Below are positions 34,013 to 43,941 of a stretch of DNA of 64,000 bases, piece by piece (the first letter of the stretch is position 1; every line of letters begins with the position of its first letter). The position numbers and the translations under genes were made by a program. Origin of the DNA: Sideroxyarcus sp. GTDB taxonomy: Bacteria; Pseudomonadota; Gammaproteobacteria; Burkholderiales; Gallionellaceae. The notes beneath the pieces are model-generated. The model worked only from the letters and a program-made list of their open reading frames with translations. It was not told where the DNA came from and made no database searches. The stretch lies in contig JAUSBR010000002.1 in assembly GCA_030651895.1 (NCBI GenBank), positions 85,815 through 149,814 on the forward strand, given 5' to 3'.

Positions 34013-35647
34013 ATGGCTGATACCGACACCAATATGAACCCATCGCTGGCCCGCATGCTGTTCGGCATGCCCAGTCAGCAGAAACTCGGCCTTATCGTGG
34101 CCGTGGCTTCCACGGTCGCACTTCTGGCCGGCCTGTTCATGTGGGGGCAGACCCCCGACTACCGCGTGCTCTACGCCAACATGTCCGAGCGCGACGGCGG
34201 CGCGGTCATCGAGGCACTGCAACAGCAGAACGTCCCCTACAAGTTCTCCGAAGGCGGCACCCTGATGGTCCCCGCCGACAAGGTGCACGAGATGCGCCTG
34301 CAGATGGCCGCCAAGGGCCTGCCCAAGGGCGGCGCGGTCGGCTTCGAATTGATGGAGAACCAGAAATTCGGCACCAGCCAATTCCTCGAACAGGTCAATT
34401 ACCAGCGTGCGCTGGAAGGCGAACTGGCACGCTCGGTCGAGACCATGGCCTCGGTCGCCAGCGCCCGCGTGCATCTGGCCATCCCCAAACCGACCGTGTT
34501 CGCGCGCGAACAGCAGAAACCCAGCGCCTCGGTGGTACTGGCCCTGCATGCCGGCCGTTCGCTCGAAGCCGGGCAGGTCAGCTCCATCGTGCACCTGATC
34601 TCCAGCAGCGTACCCAACATGCCGTCGCAGGCCGTCACCGTGGTCGACCAGAGCGGCACCCTGCTGAGTTCCGCCCGCAGCGGCGCTTCCGAACAACTGA
34701 TGGACGCCACCCAGCTCAAATACGTGCGCCAGATCGAGCAAGACTACGTCAAGCGCATCGAAGACATCCTGATCCCGATCACCGGCGCGCAGAACGTGCG
34801 CGCACAGGTCACTGCCAACCTCGATTTCTCGCAGACCGAGCAGACCGCCGAGATCTACAAGCCCAACCAGCCGCCCAACCAGGCCGCCGTGCGCAGCCTG
34901 CAGACACTGGAAACGACCAACGGCTCGACCACCACGGGCGGCGTACCCGGTGCTTTGTCCAACCAACCGCCGGTCCCGGCCACCGCCCCCATCACCACAC
35001 CGGCCGCGACCGCCGCGCCGGGAACCGCGACCGCGCCGACCAACGCGCACAAGGAACTGACCACCAACTACGAAGTGGACCGCACCATCCAGCACACCAA
35101 GACGCCGACGGGCAGCATCCAGCGCCTGTCCATCGCCGTGGTGGTGAACAACCCGTCCAGCACCGACAAGGACGGCAAAGTCACTTCGCGCCCCTACACC
35201 GATGCCGAGAAAGCGCAGATCACCGCACTGGTGAAAGAGACCGTCGGCTTCGACGAGAAACGCGGCGACAGCCTCAACCTGCTCAACAGCGCCTTCAACA
35301 ACGAACAGGTCGTGATCCCGGAGACACCGATCTGGAAACAGCCGGATACCATCGCGACGGCCAAGGACATCTTCAAGTTCCTGCTGATCTCGGGCGGCAT
35401 CGCCTTCCTTTTGTTCGGCGTGATCAAACCCGCGTTCAAAACCATTGTCGAACAGAGTGCGGCGCAGGAAGAGGCCTGGGCGATGCCGCACCAGGCCGCA
35501 CACCACGCGGGCGGCGCGACCGGACAATACGCGGCGCAGCAGGCTTCCACCTCCTACGAGGACAACCTGCAGCTCGCCAAACAACTGGCCAAGGACGACC
35601 CCAAGATCGTCGCCACGGTGGTCAAGGAATGGGTGAATAAAGAATGA
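34013..35647 (+). CDS. fliF: Flagellar MS-ring protein FliF
   Basis: 544 aa. FliF forms the MS ring in the inner membrane. First transmembrane helix at about residues 24-43 (LIVAVASTVALLAGLFMWG); periplasmic ring-building motifs with NYQRALEGELARSVETM and VHLAIPKPTVFAREQQKPSASV; second transmembrane helix near residue 455 (FLLISGGIAFLLFGVIK); and a C-terminal FliG-binding tail (ALLAK-type DPKIVATVVKEWVNKE). It overlaps fliG by 4 nt. Confidence 0.97.
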   Translation: MADTDTNMNPSLARMLFGMPSQQKLGLIVAVASTVALLAGLFMWGQTPDYRVLYANMSERDGGAVIEALQQQNVPYKFSEGGTLMVPADKVHEMRLQMAAKGLPKGGAVGFELMENQKFGTSQFLEQVNYQRALEGELARSVETMASVASARVHLAIPKPTVFAREQQKPSASVVLALHAGRSLEAGQVSSIVHLISSSVPNMPSQAVTVVDQSGTLLSSARSGASEQLMDATQLKYVRQIEQDYVKRIEDILIPITGAQNVRAQVTANLDFSQTEQTAEIYKPNQPPNQAAVRSLQTLETTNGSTTTGGVPGALSNQPPVPATAPITTPAATAAPGTATAPTNAHKELTTNYEVDRTIQHTKTPTGSIQRLSIAVVVNNPSSTDKDGKVTSRPYTDAEKAQITALVKETVGFDEKRGDSLNLLNSAFNNEQVVIPETPIWKQPDTIATAKDIFKFLLISGGIAFLLFGVIKPAFKTIVEQSAAQEEAWAMPHQAAHHAGGATGQYAAQQASTSYEDNLQLAKQLAKDDPKIVATVVKEWVNKE

Positions 35648-36633
35648 GCGAAGAAGGCATAAACAAGAGCGCGATCCTGCTCATGACGCTGGGTGCCAAC
35701 GAGGCTGCCGACGTGATGAAATATCTGGAGCCCAAGGAAGTGCAGAAGATCAGCGCCGCAATGGTCTCGCTGAAGAACCTGTCGCGCGACCACATCACCG
35801 AAGTGTTCGACGAGTTCCACCAGCTCGCCTCGGAAAAGACCACCATCGGCATGGATTCCAGCGAATACATCCGCGACATGCTGACCCAGGCGCTGGGCGA
35901 CGACAAGGCCGCCGGCCTGCTCGACCGCATCCTGCACAACAGCGACACCAGCGGCATCGAGAGTCTGAAGTGGATGGAACCCTCCTCCGTCGCCGACCTG
36001 ATCGCCAACGAACACCCGCAGATCATCGCCACCATCATGGTGCATCTGGAACCGGACCAGGCCGCCAGCGTGATGGCACTGCTGACCGAGCGCGTACGCA
36101 ACGACGTGATGCTGCGCATCGCCACCCTGGACAGCGTGCAACCGACCGCCCTGCAGGAGCTGAACGACGTGCTGGTCAAACTGCTGGCCGGCAACGCCGT
36201 CGGCAAGAAGAGCATTCGCGGCGGCATCAAGACCGCCGCCGAGATCCTCAACTACATGGGCAACCAGGAAGCCGTGCTGGAATCGGTGCGCACCCACGAT
36301 GCCGAGCTTGCGCAGAAGATGATGGACGAGATGTTCGTGTTCGAGGACCTGCTCGAGGTCGAGGACCGCGGCATCCAGCTGGTGCTGCGCGAAGTGCAGT
36401 CCGAATCGCTCATCGTCGCGCTCAAGGGCGCCAGCGAGGAACTGCGCGAGAAGGTATTCAAAAACATGTCGCAACGCGCCGCCGAGATGCTGCGCGAAGA
36501 CCTGGAATCCAAGGGCCCGGTCAAACTCAGCGACGTGGAAGCCGAGCAGAAGGAGATCCTCAAGATCGTGCGCCGTCTGGCCGACGAAGGTCAGGTCGTG
36601 ATCGGCGGCAAGGGCGAGGAAGCGTATGTCTGA
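35644..36633 (+). CDS. fliG: Flagellar motor switch protein FliG
   Basis: 329 aa, the C-ring protein that binds FliF and touches the stator. All three armadillo-like domains are seen: SAILLMTLGANEAADVMKYL, the EHPQ motif in IANEHPQIIATIMVHLEPD, and the charged C-terminal torque helix DRGIQLVLREVQSESLIVAL. Overlaps fliF by 4 nt and fliH by 8 nt. Confidence 0.98.
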   Translation: MSEEGINKSAILLMTLGANEAADVMKYLEPKEVQKISAAMVSLKNLSRDHITEVFDEFHQLASEKTTIGMDSSEYIRDMLTQALGDDKAAGLLDRILHNSDTSGIESLKWMEPSSVADLIANEHPQIIATIMVHLEPDQAASVMALLTERVRNDVMLRIATLDSVQPTALQELNDVLVKLLAGNAVGKKSIRGGIKTAAEILNYMGNQEAVLESVRTHDAELAQKMMDEMFVFEDLLEVEDRGIQLVLREVQSESLIVALKGASEELREKVFKNMSQRAAEMLREDLESKGPVKLSDVEAEQKEILKIVRRLADEGQVVIGGKGEEAYV

Positions 36634-37237
36634 TGTCGTCACAGCGCCGGAGAAACTCACCGCCTGGCAACGCTGGGAACTGCCCAACTTCGAGGCAGGC
36701 GCATTGGCGAACACGGGCGGCGTACCGCTGCCCACCGCTTCGCAACTCGAGGAGATAGAAAAACTGGCGCGCGACGAAGGCTACCGCAATGGCTACGCCG
36801 AGGGCATGCAGAAGGCCTTGCAGGAGAACCAGCGGCTGGCCGCACTGATCGACGCGCTGTCGAAACAGGCGGACGAGCAAGTCGCCCAGGAACTGCTCGG
36901 ACTGTCGCTGGATATCGCGCGGCAGATGCTGCACCAGGCATTGAAGGTGAACCCGGAACTGCTGCTCGGCGTGGTGCGCGAGGCCATCGGCACGCTGCCG
37001 CACTTCAACCAGGGCGCGCATCTGGTGCTGCATCCGGACGATGCCGCGCTGGTGCGCGAGCGCATGGGCGAACAACTGACCCATTCCGGCTGGAAGATTT
37101 TCGAGGACGACCGCATCGAACGCGGCGGCGCGCGCATCGAGACCGCCAACAGCCAGATCGACGCCACGCTGGAGTCGCGCTGGGACCGCGTGGTTGCGGC
37201 ATTGGGGCAGGATAATTCATGGATGGTAAAAGAATGA
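36626..37237 (+). CDS. fliH: Flagellar assembly protein FliH
   Basis: 203 aa, regulator of the export ATPase FliI. The central region has the expected helical part with small-residue repeats ([20 protein letters not shown]), followed by the V-type ATPase subunit E-like C-terminal domain with [19 protein letters not shown] and [20 protein letters not shown]. It overlaps fliG by 8 nt and fliI by 19 nt. Confidence 0.94.
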   Translation: MSDVVTAPEKLTAWQRWELPNFEAGALANTGGVPLPTASQLEEIEKLARDEGYRNGYAEGMQKALQENQRLAALIDALSKQADEQVAQELLGLSLDIARQMLHQALKVNPELLLGVVREAIGTLPHFNQGAHLVLHPDDAALVRERMGEQLTHSGWKIFEDDRIERGGARIETANSQIDATLESRWDRVVAALGQDNSWMVKE

Positions 37238-38730
37238 ACAACAGCCCTGACAGCATTGCGCAAAATCCTCCGCTCAGCGAAGGGCTGTCGGAGGTTGCTC
37301 CCGCAAACGGCCGCGCTGCGGTAACGAGTCGCAACCTCCACCACCAGACCTGGCAGAACGTGCTGCATCTGAACCGCGACCTGGTCGCGCAGAGCAGCCC
37401 TTTGCTGGTGAGCGGACGCCTGACCAAAGTCACCGGCCTGGTGATGGAAGCGGTCGGCCTGCGCATGGCGGTGGGCAGTACCTGCTGGATAGAATTGCCG
37501 AACAACCGCATCGAGGCGGAAGTCGTCGGCTTCGCCGGCGACAGACTGTTCCTGATGCCGGAGAACGATGTGCAGGGTCTGGTGCCCGGCGCGCGCGTGA
37601 CACCCGCCGAACCGCTGCGCACCCCCGCCACCCTCGACCAACCGCAACTGCCGCGCCGCCGCACTTCCGATCTGGCGCGCCACCTGCCGGTGGGCGAACA
37701 CCTGCTCGGCCGCGTGCTCGACGGCGCCGGCCGCCCGCTCGACCAGTTCGGCCCGTTGCTGGAAGGCAAGACTGCCCCGCTGCAAAGCCGCCCCATCAAT
37801 CCACTCGACCGCGCCGCGATCAAGGACGCACTCGATGTCGGCGTGCGCGCCATCAACAGTCTGCTCACCGTCGGCCGCGGCCAGCGCATGGGCCTGTTCG
37901 CCGGTTCCGGCGTCGGCAAGAGCGTGCTGCTCGGCATGATGGCGCGCTACACCAGCGCTGACGTGATCGTGGTCGGTCTGATCGGCGAACGCGGCCGCGA
38001 AGTGAAGGAATTCATCACCGACATCCTCGGCAAGGAAGGCATGAAACGTTCGGTGGTGGTTGCCGCCCCGGCCGACACCAGCCCGCTGATGCGCCTGCAG
38101 GGCGCGGCCTACGCCACCACCATCGCCGAATATTTCCGCGACCAGGGCAAGAACGTGCTGCTGATCATGGACTCGCTCACCCGCTACGCCATGGCGCAGC
38201 GCGAGATCGCGCTGGCCATCGGCGAGCCGCCCGCGACCAAAGGTTATCCGCCCTCCGTGTTCGCCAAGCTGCCGCAACTGGTGGAGCGCGCCGGCAACGG
38301 CGCCGAAGGCGGCGGCTCCATCACTGCGTTCTATACCGTACTGACCGAAGGCGACGACCAGCAGGACCCGATCGCCGATTCCGCGCGCGCGATCTTGGAT
38401 GGCCATATCGTGCTGTCGCGCCGCCTCGCCGAACAGGGCCACTACCCGGCCATCGACATCGAGGCGTCGATCAGCCGCGCGATGAACCATCTTGTCAGCC
38501 CGGAACATTTCCAGCAGGTGCAACGTTTCAAGCATCTGTATGCGCACTACCAGCGCAACCACGACCTCATCAGCGTCGGCGCCTACGTGCAGGGCAGCGA
38601 CCCTTTGCTCGACAGGGCTATCGCGCTGTATCCGCACATGGAACATTTCCTGAAACAGGGAATGTACGAATCAGAGGCATATACTGCCAGTATGGGAAAG
38701 TTCTCCGAACTGTTCCCGAACGAAGGTTGA
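37219..38730 (+). CDS. fliI: Flagellum-specific ATPase FliI
   Basis: 503 aa, the export-apparatus ATPase related to the beta subunit of F1. Walker A is [14 protein letters not shown], Walker B is [18 protein letters not shown], and [20 protein letters not shown] is a family signature. The N-terminus is about 40 residues longer than in E. coli, and the assigned ATG overlaps fliH by 19 nt; an internal start is possible. FliH and FliJ are encoded on either side. Confidence 0.97.
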   Translation: MDGKRMNNSPDSIAQNPPLSEGLSEVAPANGRAAVTSRNLHHQTWQNVLHLNRDLVAQSSPLLVSGRLTKVTGLVMEAVGLRMAVGSTCWIELPNNRIEAEVVGFAGDRLFLMPENDVQGLVPGARVTPAEPLRTPATLDQPQLPRRRTSDLARHLPVGEHLLGRVLDGAGRPLDQFGPLLEGKTAPLQSRPINPLDRAAIKDALDVGVRAINSLLTVGRGQRMGLFAGSGVGKSVLLGMMARYTSADVIVVGLIGERGREVKEFITDILGKEGMKRSVVVAAPADTSPLMRLQGAAYATTIAEYFRDQGKNVLLIMDSLTRYAMAQREIALAIGEPPATKGYPPSVFAKLPQLVERAGNGAEGGGSITAFYTVLTEGDDQQDPIADSARAILDGHIVLSRRLAEQGHYPAIDIEASISRAMNHLVSPEHFQQVQRFKHLYAHYQRNHDLISVGAYVQGSDPLLDRAIALYPHMEHFLKQGMYESEAYTASMGKFSELFPNEG

Positions 38731-38739
38731 TGAACAAAG

Positions 38740-39201
38740 ATGATCAAGCCATTCACACTGCAACCGCTGGTCCATCTGGCACAACAACGCAACGATGCCG
38801 CCACCAAGAAACTCGGCCTGCTCAACCAGCAACACCAGAGCGCGCAGGCCAAGCTCGACGCGCTGCTGCAATACCGCAAGGACTATCAGGCGCAGTTTCA
38901 GGAAGAAGCAAAGAAGGGGATGGCCCCGGCCGACATGAGGAACTTTCAGGACTTCATCGACCGTCTCGACCAGGCCGTCAAACAGCAGACTGCGGCTATC
39001 GAAAAAACCAAGGCCGGCGTGCAGACCGGACGCACCGAGTTAATGGACACCACGCGCAAGATGAAGTCGTTCGACACGCTGGCGCAGCGTCACCTCGACG
39101 CCGAGAAGAAGCTCGAGGCGAAATCCGAACAACGCACGCAGGACGAATTCACCGGACGTTTTGCCGCCCACCGCGCGGCGGCCAAAGACGGCGACAAATG
39201 A
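38740..39201 (+). CDS. fliJ: Flagellar export protein FliJ
   Basis: 153 aa, a single long coiled-coil. The start (MIKPFTLQPLVHLAQQRNDA) and heptad-rich helices fit FliJ, which rotates inside the FliI hexamer and escorts export chaperones. It lies 9 bp after fliI. Confidence 0.93.
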   Translation: MIKPFTLQPLVHLAQQRNDAATKKLGLLNQQHQSAQAKLDALLQYRKDYQAQFQEEAKKGMAPADMRNFQDFIDRLDQAVKQQTAAIEKTKAGVQTGRTELMDTTRKMKSFDTLAQRHLDAEKKLEAKSEQRTQDEFTGRFAAHRAAAKDGDK

Positions 39202-39217
39202 TCACAGGAGCGACACC

Positions 39218-40318
39218 ATGACCAATCTGCCCATCACTGCCAGCACCGCACAGACTGCCGCACCCGGCAAACAGTCCGCCAACGCCAACGATAACGCCGA
39301 CGCGACCACGCAACCGTTCGGCGAAGTGCTGGCGCGCCAGATCGCCACACCGGAAGTGAAGGTCGCCAAAAAAGACGACAAGCTCGCCGTCGACCTGGCC
39401 GCGCAGATCTCCGGTGAAACGACCGATATCAAAAAGGACGACAAGGCTGCGGCGGAAGTCGCCAGCACCTTACCGGCCGACATGCTGGCCGCGCTGCTAC
39501 CGCAAGCCATGAACACCACGGTTGCCGCCCCCGCGGGTACCAAGACCGATGCCGATACCACCGCCGCCTTGCAGGGCCGGATAGGCGTGGCCGCGCGCAA
39601 AGCGGACAGCGCCGCCGGCGTCCAGACCGAAGTCACGAGCAAGGCCGCACCGCTGGCTGCCGCCGAACCGCAGCTCAAGGAACAGTCCTTCGCCGCCACG
39701 CTGGCGAGTTCGGCCGCCCGCACCGCGACCAGCACGGAGGCCCTTGCCGTTGCCCGCGAAGCGAGCGCTGCCGCCACGGTCGCCGCCGCAGCCTCGGTCG
39801 CCGCGCAGCAACCGAATACCACGGCGATGGCCACGATCCAGAACGCTGCCGGCATCGCCGCCCCGGTCGTGCAGGCCGCCACTCTGACGGTCAGCACACC
39901 CGTCAATCAGGCACGTTGGGGCGACGAGTTCAGCCAGAAGATCACCTGGCTGGCTTCTTCCAAAATGGACCAGAGCGCCGAACTGCACCTCAACCCGCCG
40001 CAACTGGGCCCGCTGGACGTGGTACTCAAGGTGAGCGGCGACCAGGCCACCGCCCTGTTCACCTCGCCGCATGCGGCGGTGCGCGAGGCGATCGAACAGG
40101 CGCTGCCGCGCTTGCGCGACATGCTGGCCGACAACGGCATCACGCTGGGCAACGCCACGGTCAGCGACCAGGCACCGCGCGAACAGAACAAGTCCGATGC
40201 CCAGCGCACGGCCGGCAACACAGACAACGAACTGCGCGATACGGCTGCCGGGGGAAACAATGCAGCCCGGGTATCCCCAATCTCGCGGCATAACGGTATA
40301 GTGGACACATTCGCCTGA
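39218..40318 (+). CDS. fliK: Flagellar hook-length control protein FliK
   Basis: 366 aa. The N-terminal two thirds are an Ala/Thr-rich, low-complexity ruler region; the C-terminal Flg_hook domain (residues about 225-320) is well conserved: RWGDEFSQKITWLASSKMDQ, LHLNPPQLGPLDVVLKVSGD and FTSPHAAVREAIEQALPRL. FliK measures hook length and triggers the FlhB specificity switch. I chose the ATG at 39218, preceded by AGGAG, instead of an earlier open start inside fliJ. Confidence 0.95.
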   Translation: MTNLPITASTAQTAAPGKQSANANDNADATTQPFGEVLARQIATPEVKVAKKDDKLAVDLAAQISGETTDIKKDDKAAAEVASTLPADMLAALLPQAMNTTVAAPAGTKTDADTTAALQGRIGVAARKADSAAGVQTEVTSKAAPLAAAEPQLKEQSFAATLASSAARTATSTEALAVAREASAAATVAAAASVAAQQPNTTAMATIQNAAGIAAPVVQAATLTVSTPVNQARWGDEFSQKITWLASSKMDQSAELHLNPPQLGPLDVVLKVSGDQATALFTSPHAAVREAIEQALPRLRDMLADNGITLGNATVSDQAPREQNKSDAQRTAGNTDNELRDTAAGGNNAARVSPISRHNGIVDTFA

Positions 40319-40319
40319 C

Positions 40320-40355
40320 GGGGGAATTGGGGCCGGATTACGCGCTTATTCCCCC
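40320..40355 (+). other. Stem-loop between fliK and fliL
   Basis: GGGGGAAT (40320-40327) pairs perfectly with ATTCCCCC (40348-40355). It begins just after the fliK stop and has no T-run, so it is more likely an mRNA processing or stabilising hairpin than a terminator. Confidence 0.45.
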
Positions 40356-40410
40356 GATGCCAGACGAGGGAAAACACGATAATCCAAACTGACCGAGAGG
40401 AATTTCACAG

Positions 40411-41043
40411 ATGGCAACGAAACCAACCAAACCCGCCGCTCCAGCCGCCAAAGACGAGGCCCCTGCAGCAGCACCGCCCAAAAGCAAGAAGATGCTGATC
40501 ATCATCATCGTCCTGCTGCTGTTGGGCATTGCCGGCGGTGCAGGCTGGTTCTTCAGCAAAGGCAGCGCGCCGGAGGGCGAACATGCCGAGGCGGCCAAGG
40601 AAGAGTCCCATCTCGAAGCCAAATTCGTCCCGCTGGGCGAGAATTTCACCGTCAACCTGCAACGCGAAGAAGGCGACCAATACCTGCAAGCCGGCATCAC
40701 GCTGAAGATCCTGCAACCGGAACTGGAAGAGAAGATCAAGGCCACCATGCCCGAGATCCGCAGCAAGCTGCTGTTCCTGCTCTCAGGCAAGTATCCGTCC
40801 GAATTGCAGACTGCCGAAGGCAAGAAGAAATTGATCGCCGAGATCATCGCCGAGACCGATGCCGTGCTGGGACTGGGCACTGCCCCCGCTGCCCACACCG
40901 CCGCTCCCGCGCATGAAACAGGACACGAAGCCGCCGCCTCCGGCGCAGCCTCCGCACCGGTAGCAGCACACGCCGTTGCGGCCGACAAACCCAAGACCAC
41001 AGGCGTGGTGGACGTGTTGTTCACCTCATTCATCATCCAGTGA
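40411..41043 (+). CDS. fliL: Flagellar basal body-associated protein FliL
   Basis: 210 aa. A Pro/Ala/Lys-rich cytoplasmic start, one transmembrane helix (KMLIIIIVLLLLGIAGGAGWFF, residues about 30-50) and the periplasmic stomatin-like FliL domain (FVPLGENFTVNLQREEGDQY). The C-terminus has an additional Ala/His-rich insert (AAHTAAPAHETGHEAAASGA) before the conserved GVVDVLFTSFIIQ ending. FliL supports stators around the motor. GAGAGG precedes the start. Confidence 0.95.
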   Translation: MATKPTKPAAPAAKDEAPAAAPPKSKKMLIIIIVLLLLGIAGGAGWFFSKGSAPEGEHAEAAKEESHLEAKFVPLGENFTVNLQREEGDQYLQAGITLKILQPELEEKIKATMPEIRSKLLFLLSGKYPSELQTAEGKKKLIAEIIAETDAVLGLGTAPAAHTAAPAHETGHEAAASGAASAPVAAHAVAADKPKTTGVVDVLFTSFIIQ

Positions 41044-41058
41044 CCATGAGCTGATGCC

Positions 41059-42063
41059 ATGAGCAATGAATTCCTCTCCCAGGACGAAGTCGACTCGCTG
41101 TTGCGGGGCGTCACCGGCGAAGCCGAAGAAAGCAAGTCGGATGCGCCGGAGGGAGGGGTGCGTCCCTATAACATGGCGACGCAGGAACGCATCGTGCGCG
41201 GGCGCATGCCCACGATGGAGATCATCAACGAGCGCTTCGCGCGCCTGTTCCGCATCGCGCTGTACAACTTCATCCACCGCTCCTCCGAAGTCTCGGTAGG
41301 CCCGGTGAAGGTGATGAAGTTCTCCGAATTCATCCGCAATCTGCCGGTGCCCGCCAACCTCAACCTGGTGCAGGTCAAACCGCTGCGCGGCAACGCCCTG
41401 TTCATCTTCGACCCCAACCTGGTGTTCATGGTGGTCGACAGCCTGTTCGGCGGCGACGGACGTTTCCACACCCGCGTCGAGGGCCGCGAGTTCACCCAGA
41501 CCGAGCACCGCATCATCCAGAAACTGCTGGAGGTGGTGTTCCAGGCCTACGGAAAATCGTGGGAGACCGTGCAGAAACTGGAGTTCGAATTCCAGCGTTC
41601 GGAAGTGAACCCGCAGTTCGCCAACATCGCCACGCCGAACGAGGTGGTGGTGGTGACGACCTTCGAGGTCGAGTTCACCGGCGTCGGCGGCTCCATCCAC
41701 ATCTGCATGCCCTACGCGATGATCGAGCCGATCCGCGAACTGCTCTACAGCACCATGCAGGGCGACCATGTGATCGCCGACAAGCGCTGGCTGCACATGC
41801 TCTCGAAACAGATCCAGTCGGCCGAGGTCGATCTCACCGCCGTGCTCGGCCATGCCGAGAGCAATCTCGAACATGTGCTGAGGATGCGCGTCGGCGATGT
41901 CATCCCGCTGGAGGTGGAAGAAAACATCCAGGTGCTGGTCGACAACGTACCGGTGATGGAATGCAAATACGGCGCGTCCAACGGACAGTACGCGCTACGG
42001 GTGGAAAAGATGCTGGCCACGGAAAGTGGCGAGCCGCTAATGGGAGGAAGAAATCATGGCTGA
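41059..42063 (+). CDS. fliM: Flagellar motor switch protein FliM
   Basis: 334 aa, the C-ring component that binds CheY-P. The N-terminal CheY-binding motif is LSQDEVDSLL; the middle domain contains the GGxG-type signature (VDSLFGGDGRFHTRVEGREF); the C-terminal SpoA-like domain follows (VGDVIPLEVEENIQVLVDNV). Overlaps fliN by 8 nt. Confidence 0.98.
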   Translation: MSNEFLSQDEVDSLLRGVTGEAEESKSDAPEGGVRPYNMATQERIVRGRMPTMEIINERFARLFRIALYNFIHRSSEVSVGPVKVMKFSEFIRNLPVPANLNLVQVKPLRGNALFIFDPNLVFMVVDSLFGGDGRFHTRVEGREFTQTEHRIIQKLLEVVFQAYGKSWETVQKLEFEFQRSEVNPQFANIATPNEVVVVTTFEVEFTGVGGSIHICMPYAMIEPIRELLYSTMQGDHVIADKRWLHMLSKQIQSAEVDLTAVLGHAESNLEHVLRMRVGDVIPLEVEENIQVLVDNVPVMECKYGASNGQYALRVEKMLATESGEPLMGGRNHG

Positions 42064-42457
42064 AGAGACCAAAGAACAGATCAGTGCGGACGATTGGGGT
42101 GCCGCCATGGCGGAACAGGCTTCCACCGAACCGGCTGCCGCAGCGCAACCGCATGTGTTCGAGCAGTTCGGCGGAGCCGGCGGCGCGACCGCGCACAACG
42201 ACCTGGACATGATCCTCGACATCCCGGTGCAGCTCACCGTGGAACTGGGACATACCAAGATGCCGATCAAGAACCTGCTGCAACTGGCACAGGGCTCGGT
42301 GGTGGAACTGGCCGGCATGGCGGGCGAACCGCTGGACGTGCTGATCAACGGCTTCCTCATCGCACAGGGTGAAGTGGTGGTGGTGAACGACAAGCTCGGC
42401 ATCCGTCTCACCGACATCATTACGCCGTCCGAGCGTCTGCGCCGCCTCAACAAGTAA
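42056..42457 (+). CDS. fliN: Flagellar motor switch protein FliN
   Basis: 133 aa. The acidic, variable N-terminal 50 residues include WGAAMAEQAS, and the C-terminal SpoA domain is intact: LDIPVQLTVELGHTKMPIKN, SVVELAGMAGEPLDVLINGF and FGIRxTDI-like LGIRLTDIITPSERLRRL. FliN forms the bottom of the C ring. It starts 8 nt before the end of fliM. Confidence 0.97.
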   Translation: MAEETKEQISADDWGAAMAEQASTEPAAAAQPHVFEQFGGAGGATAHNDLDMILDIPVQLTVELGHTKMPIKNLLQLAQGSVVELAGMAGEPLDVLINGFLIAQGEVVVVNDKLGIRLTDIITPSERLRRLNK

Positions 42458-42604
42458 GAAAACTACTGCGCTCGACATGGCGTTGTTGCTCAATGGCTCA
42501 GGATGCTCGTTTACAACAAGTAAACTCCGCTCCTTCGCCATCTCGCGCCTAGCCCTGTCTTCGCTCGCTACGTTTTCCGCGATCATTATCTGGAGCCATT
42601 CTAA
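42458..42604. repeat. fliN-fliO spacer, possible dispersed repeat
   Basis: 147 bp interrupting an otherwise compact operon. It has a small hairpin GTTTAC-AACAA-GTAAAC at 42509-42525 and a run with no coding character (CTCCGCTCCTTCGCCATCTC nearby). The text resembles dispersed intergenic repeats of betaproteobacteria, but no second copy was noticed here. Confidence 0.35.
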
Positions 42605-43042
42605 ATGTTGAAACGCCTCACTTCAGTCTCGGCGCTATTTTCATCCTCGCTCGCCTTCGCCGCCGACACAGTGCGGCCGGCCTACACCCCGCCCGCTCCG
42701 GCGCTCACTTCGGGCAGCATCCTGCAAGTGATCTTCAGCCTGCTGCTGGTGCTGGCTGCCGTGGTGGTCGTAGCCTGGCTGCTCAAGCGCATCAACCAGC
42801 CGCTGCAAGGCGCGGGTAACGCGCTCAAGATCATCAGCGGTGTCGCCGTGGGCCAGCGCGAACGCATCGTACTGGTCGAAGTGAACGACACCTGGCTGGT
42901 GGTCGGCGTCGCGCCCGGACAGGTGAACGCGCTGCACAGCATGCCGAAAGGCAGCCTGCCGTCGACTTCCAACGCACAGACCGGCGACGACAACAAATTC
43001 CAGATGTGGCTGAAGCAGATGATGGAGAAGCGCAATGCATAA
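42605..43042 (+). CDS. fliO: Flagellar biosynthesis protein FliO
   Basis: 145 aa. A signal-like N-terminus ([18 protein letters not shown]) and one transmembrane helix ([20 protein letters not shown]) precede the cytoplasmic FliO domain: [20 protein letters not shown] and [17 protein letters not shown]. FliO helps assemble the FliP ring of the export gate. Standard place between fliN and fliP. Confidence 0.95.
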   Translation: MLKRLTSVSALFSSSLAFAADTVRPAYTPPAPALTSGSILQVIFSLLLVLAAVVVVAWLLKRINQPLQGAGNALKIISGVAVGQRERIVLVEVNDTWLVVGVAPGQVNALHSMPKGSLPSTSNAQTGDDNKFQMWLKQMMEKRNA

Positions 43043-43063
43043 ATCCCGACACAGCGCCCTTAG

Positions 43064-43177
43064 CCCCTCTCCCGCAAGCGGGAGAGGGGTTGGGGTGAGG
43101 GGCGCAAGCTACACTCCAGGTGCCATTGCCATCACCGCCCCTCATCCCCAGCCCTTCTCCCGCTTGCGGGAGAAGGG
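43064..43177. repeat. Inverted pair of REP-like palindromes before fliP
   Basis: Two related palindromes face each other: 43064-43089 (12-bp arms CCCCTCTCCCGC/GCGGGAGAGGGG) and 43152-43177 (CCCTTCTCCCGC/GCGGGAGAAGGG). Their flanks GGTTGGGGTGAGGGGC and GCCCCTCATCCCCAGCCC are also inverted copies, a BIME-like structure. The last arm provides the fliP Shine-Dalgarno (AAGGGAG, 43173-43179), so folding could hide it. Confidence 0.8.
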
Positions 43178-43181
43178 AGCC

Positions 43182-43934
43182 ATGTACTTCCGCATCATTC
43201 CGTGGCTGATCGTCTTTTCTCTGTTGGTACTTGCTGCTCCCGCGCAGGCCGCCGAGACCGGCATGCTCGCACTGACCAGCACCCCCGCCCCCGGTGGCGG
43301 CCAGACCTACACGCTGAGCCTGCAGACGCTGATCCTGATCTCGTCGCTCACTTTCCTGCCCGCCATCCTGTTGATGATGACCGGCTTCACCCGCATCATC
43401 ATCGTGCTGGGCCTGTTGCGCTCCGCCATCGGCACGCCGTCTTCTCCGCCGAACCAGGTACTGATCGGCCTGTCGCTGTTCCTCACCTTCTTCGTGATGG
43501 CGCCGGTGTTCGACAAGATCTACACCGATGCCTACCTGCCATTCAGCCAGAACAAGATCACGCTGGAGCAGGCGTACGAAAAAGGCAGCGCGCCACTGAA
43601 GACCTTCATGCTGCGGCAGACGCGCGAAGCCGACCTCGCGCTGTTCGTGCGCATCTCGGAAAGCCCGCCCCTGGAAAGCGCGGAAGACGTGCCGCTGAAG
43701 ATACTGGTGCCCGCCTATGTCACCAGCGAGCTGAAGACCGCGTTCCAGATCGGCTTCGTGGTGTTCATCCCCTTCCTCATCATCGACATGGTGGTGGCCA
43801 GCGTGCTGATGTCCATGGGTATGATGATGCTGTCACCCGCCATCATCTCGCTGCCGTTCAAGATCATGCTGTTCGTGCTGGCAGACGGCTGGAATCTGCT
43901 CATCGGCTCGCTCGTGCAGAGCTTCTACACGTGA
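43182..43934 (+). CDS. fliP: Flagellar export gate protein FliP
   Basis: 250 aa. A cleavable signal sequence ([20 protein letters not shown]) precedes the conserved body: [55 protein letters not shown], and [20 protein letters not shown]. FliP forms the core ring of the type III export gate with FliQ and FliR. Start chosen at 43182; the frame is open further upstream only through the repeat element. Confidence 0.97.
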   Translation: MYFRIIPWLIVFSLLVLAAPAQAAETGMLALTSTPAPGGGQTYTLSLQTLILISSLTFLPAILLMMTGFTRIIIVLGLLRSAIGTPSSPPNQVLIGLSLFLTFFVMAPVFDKIYTDAYLPFSQNKITLEQAYEKGSAPLKTFMLRQTREADLALFVRISESPPLESAEDVPLKILVPAYVTSELKTAFQIGFVVFIPFLIIDMVVASVLMSMGMMMLSPAIISLPFKIMLFVLADGWNLLIGSLVQSFYT

Positions 43935-43941
43935 GGAAGAG

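Noticed and set aside
33899..35584. 561-codon minus-strand open frame opposite fliF
   Set aside because: fliF on the plus strand is unambiguous; the antisense product is Gly/Arg-rich low complexity.
43064..43177. CRISPR-like repeat pair
   Set aside because: Only two copies in inverted orientation with no spacer series; better explained as a REP/BIME element.
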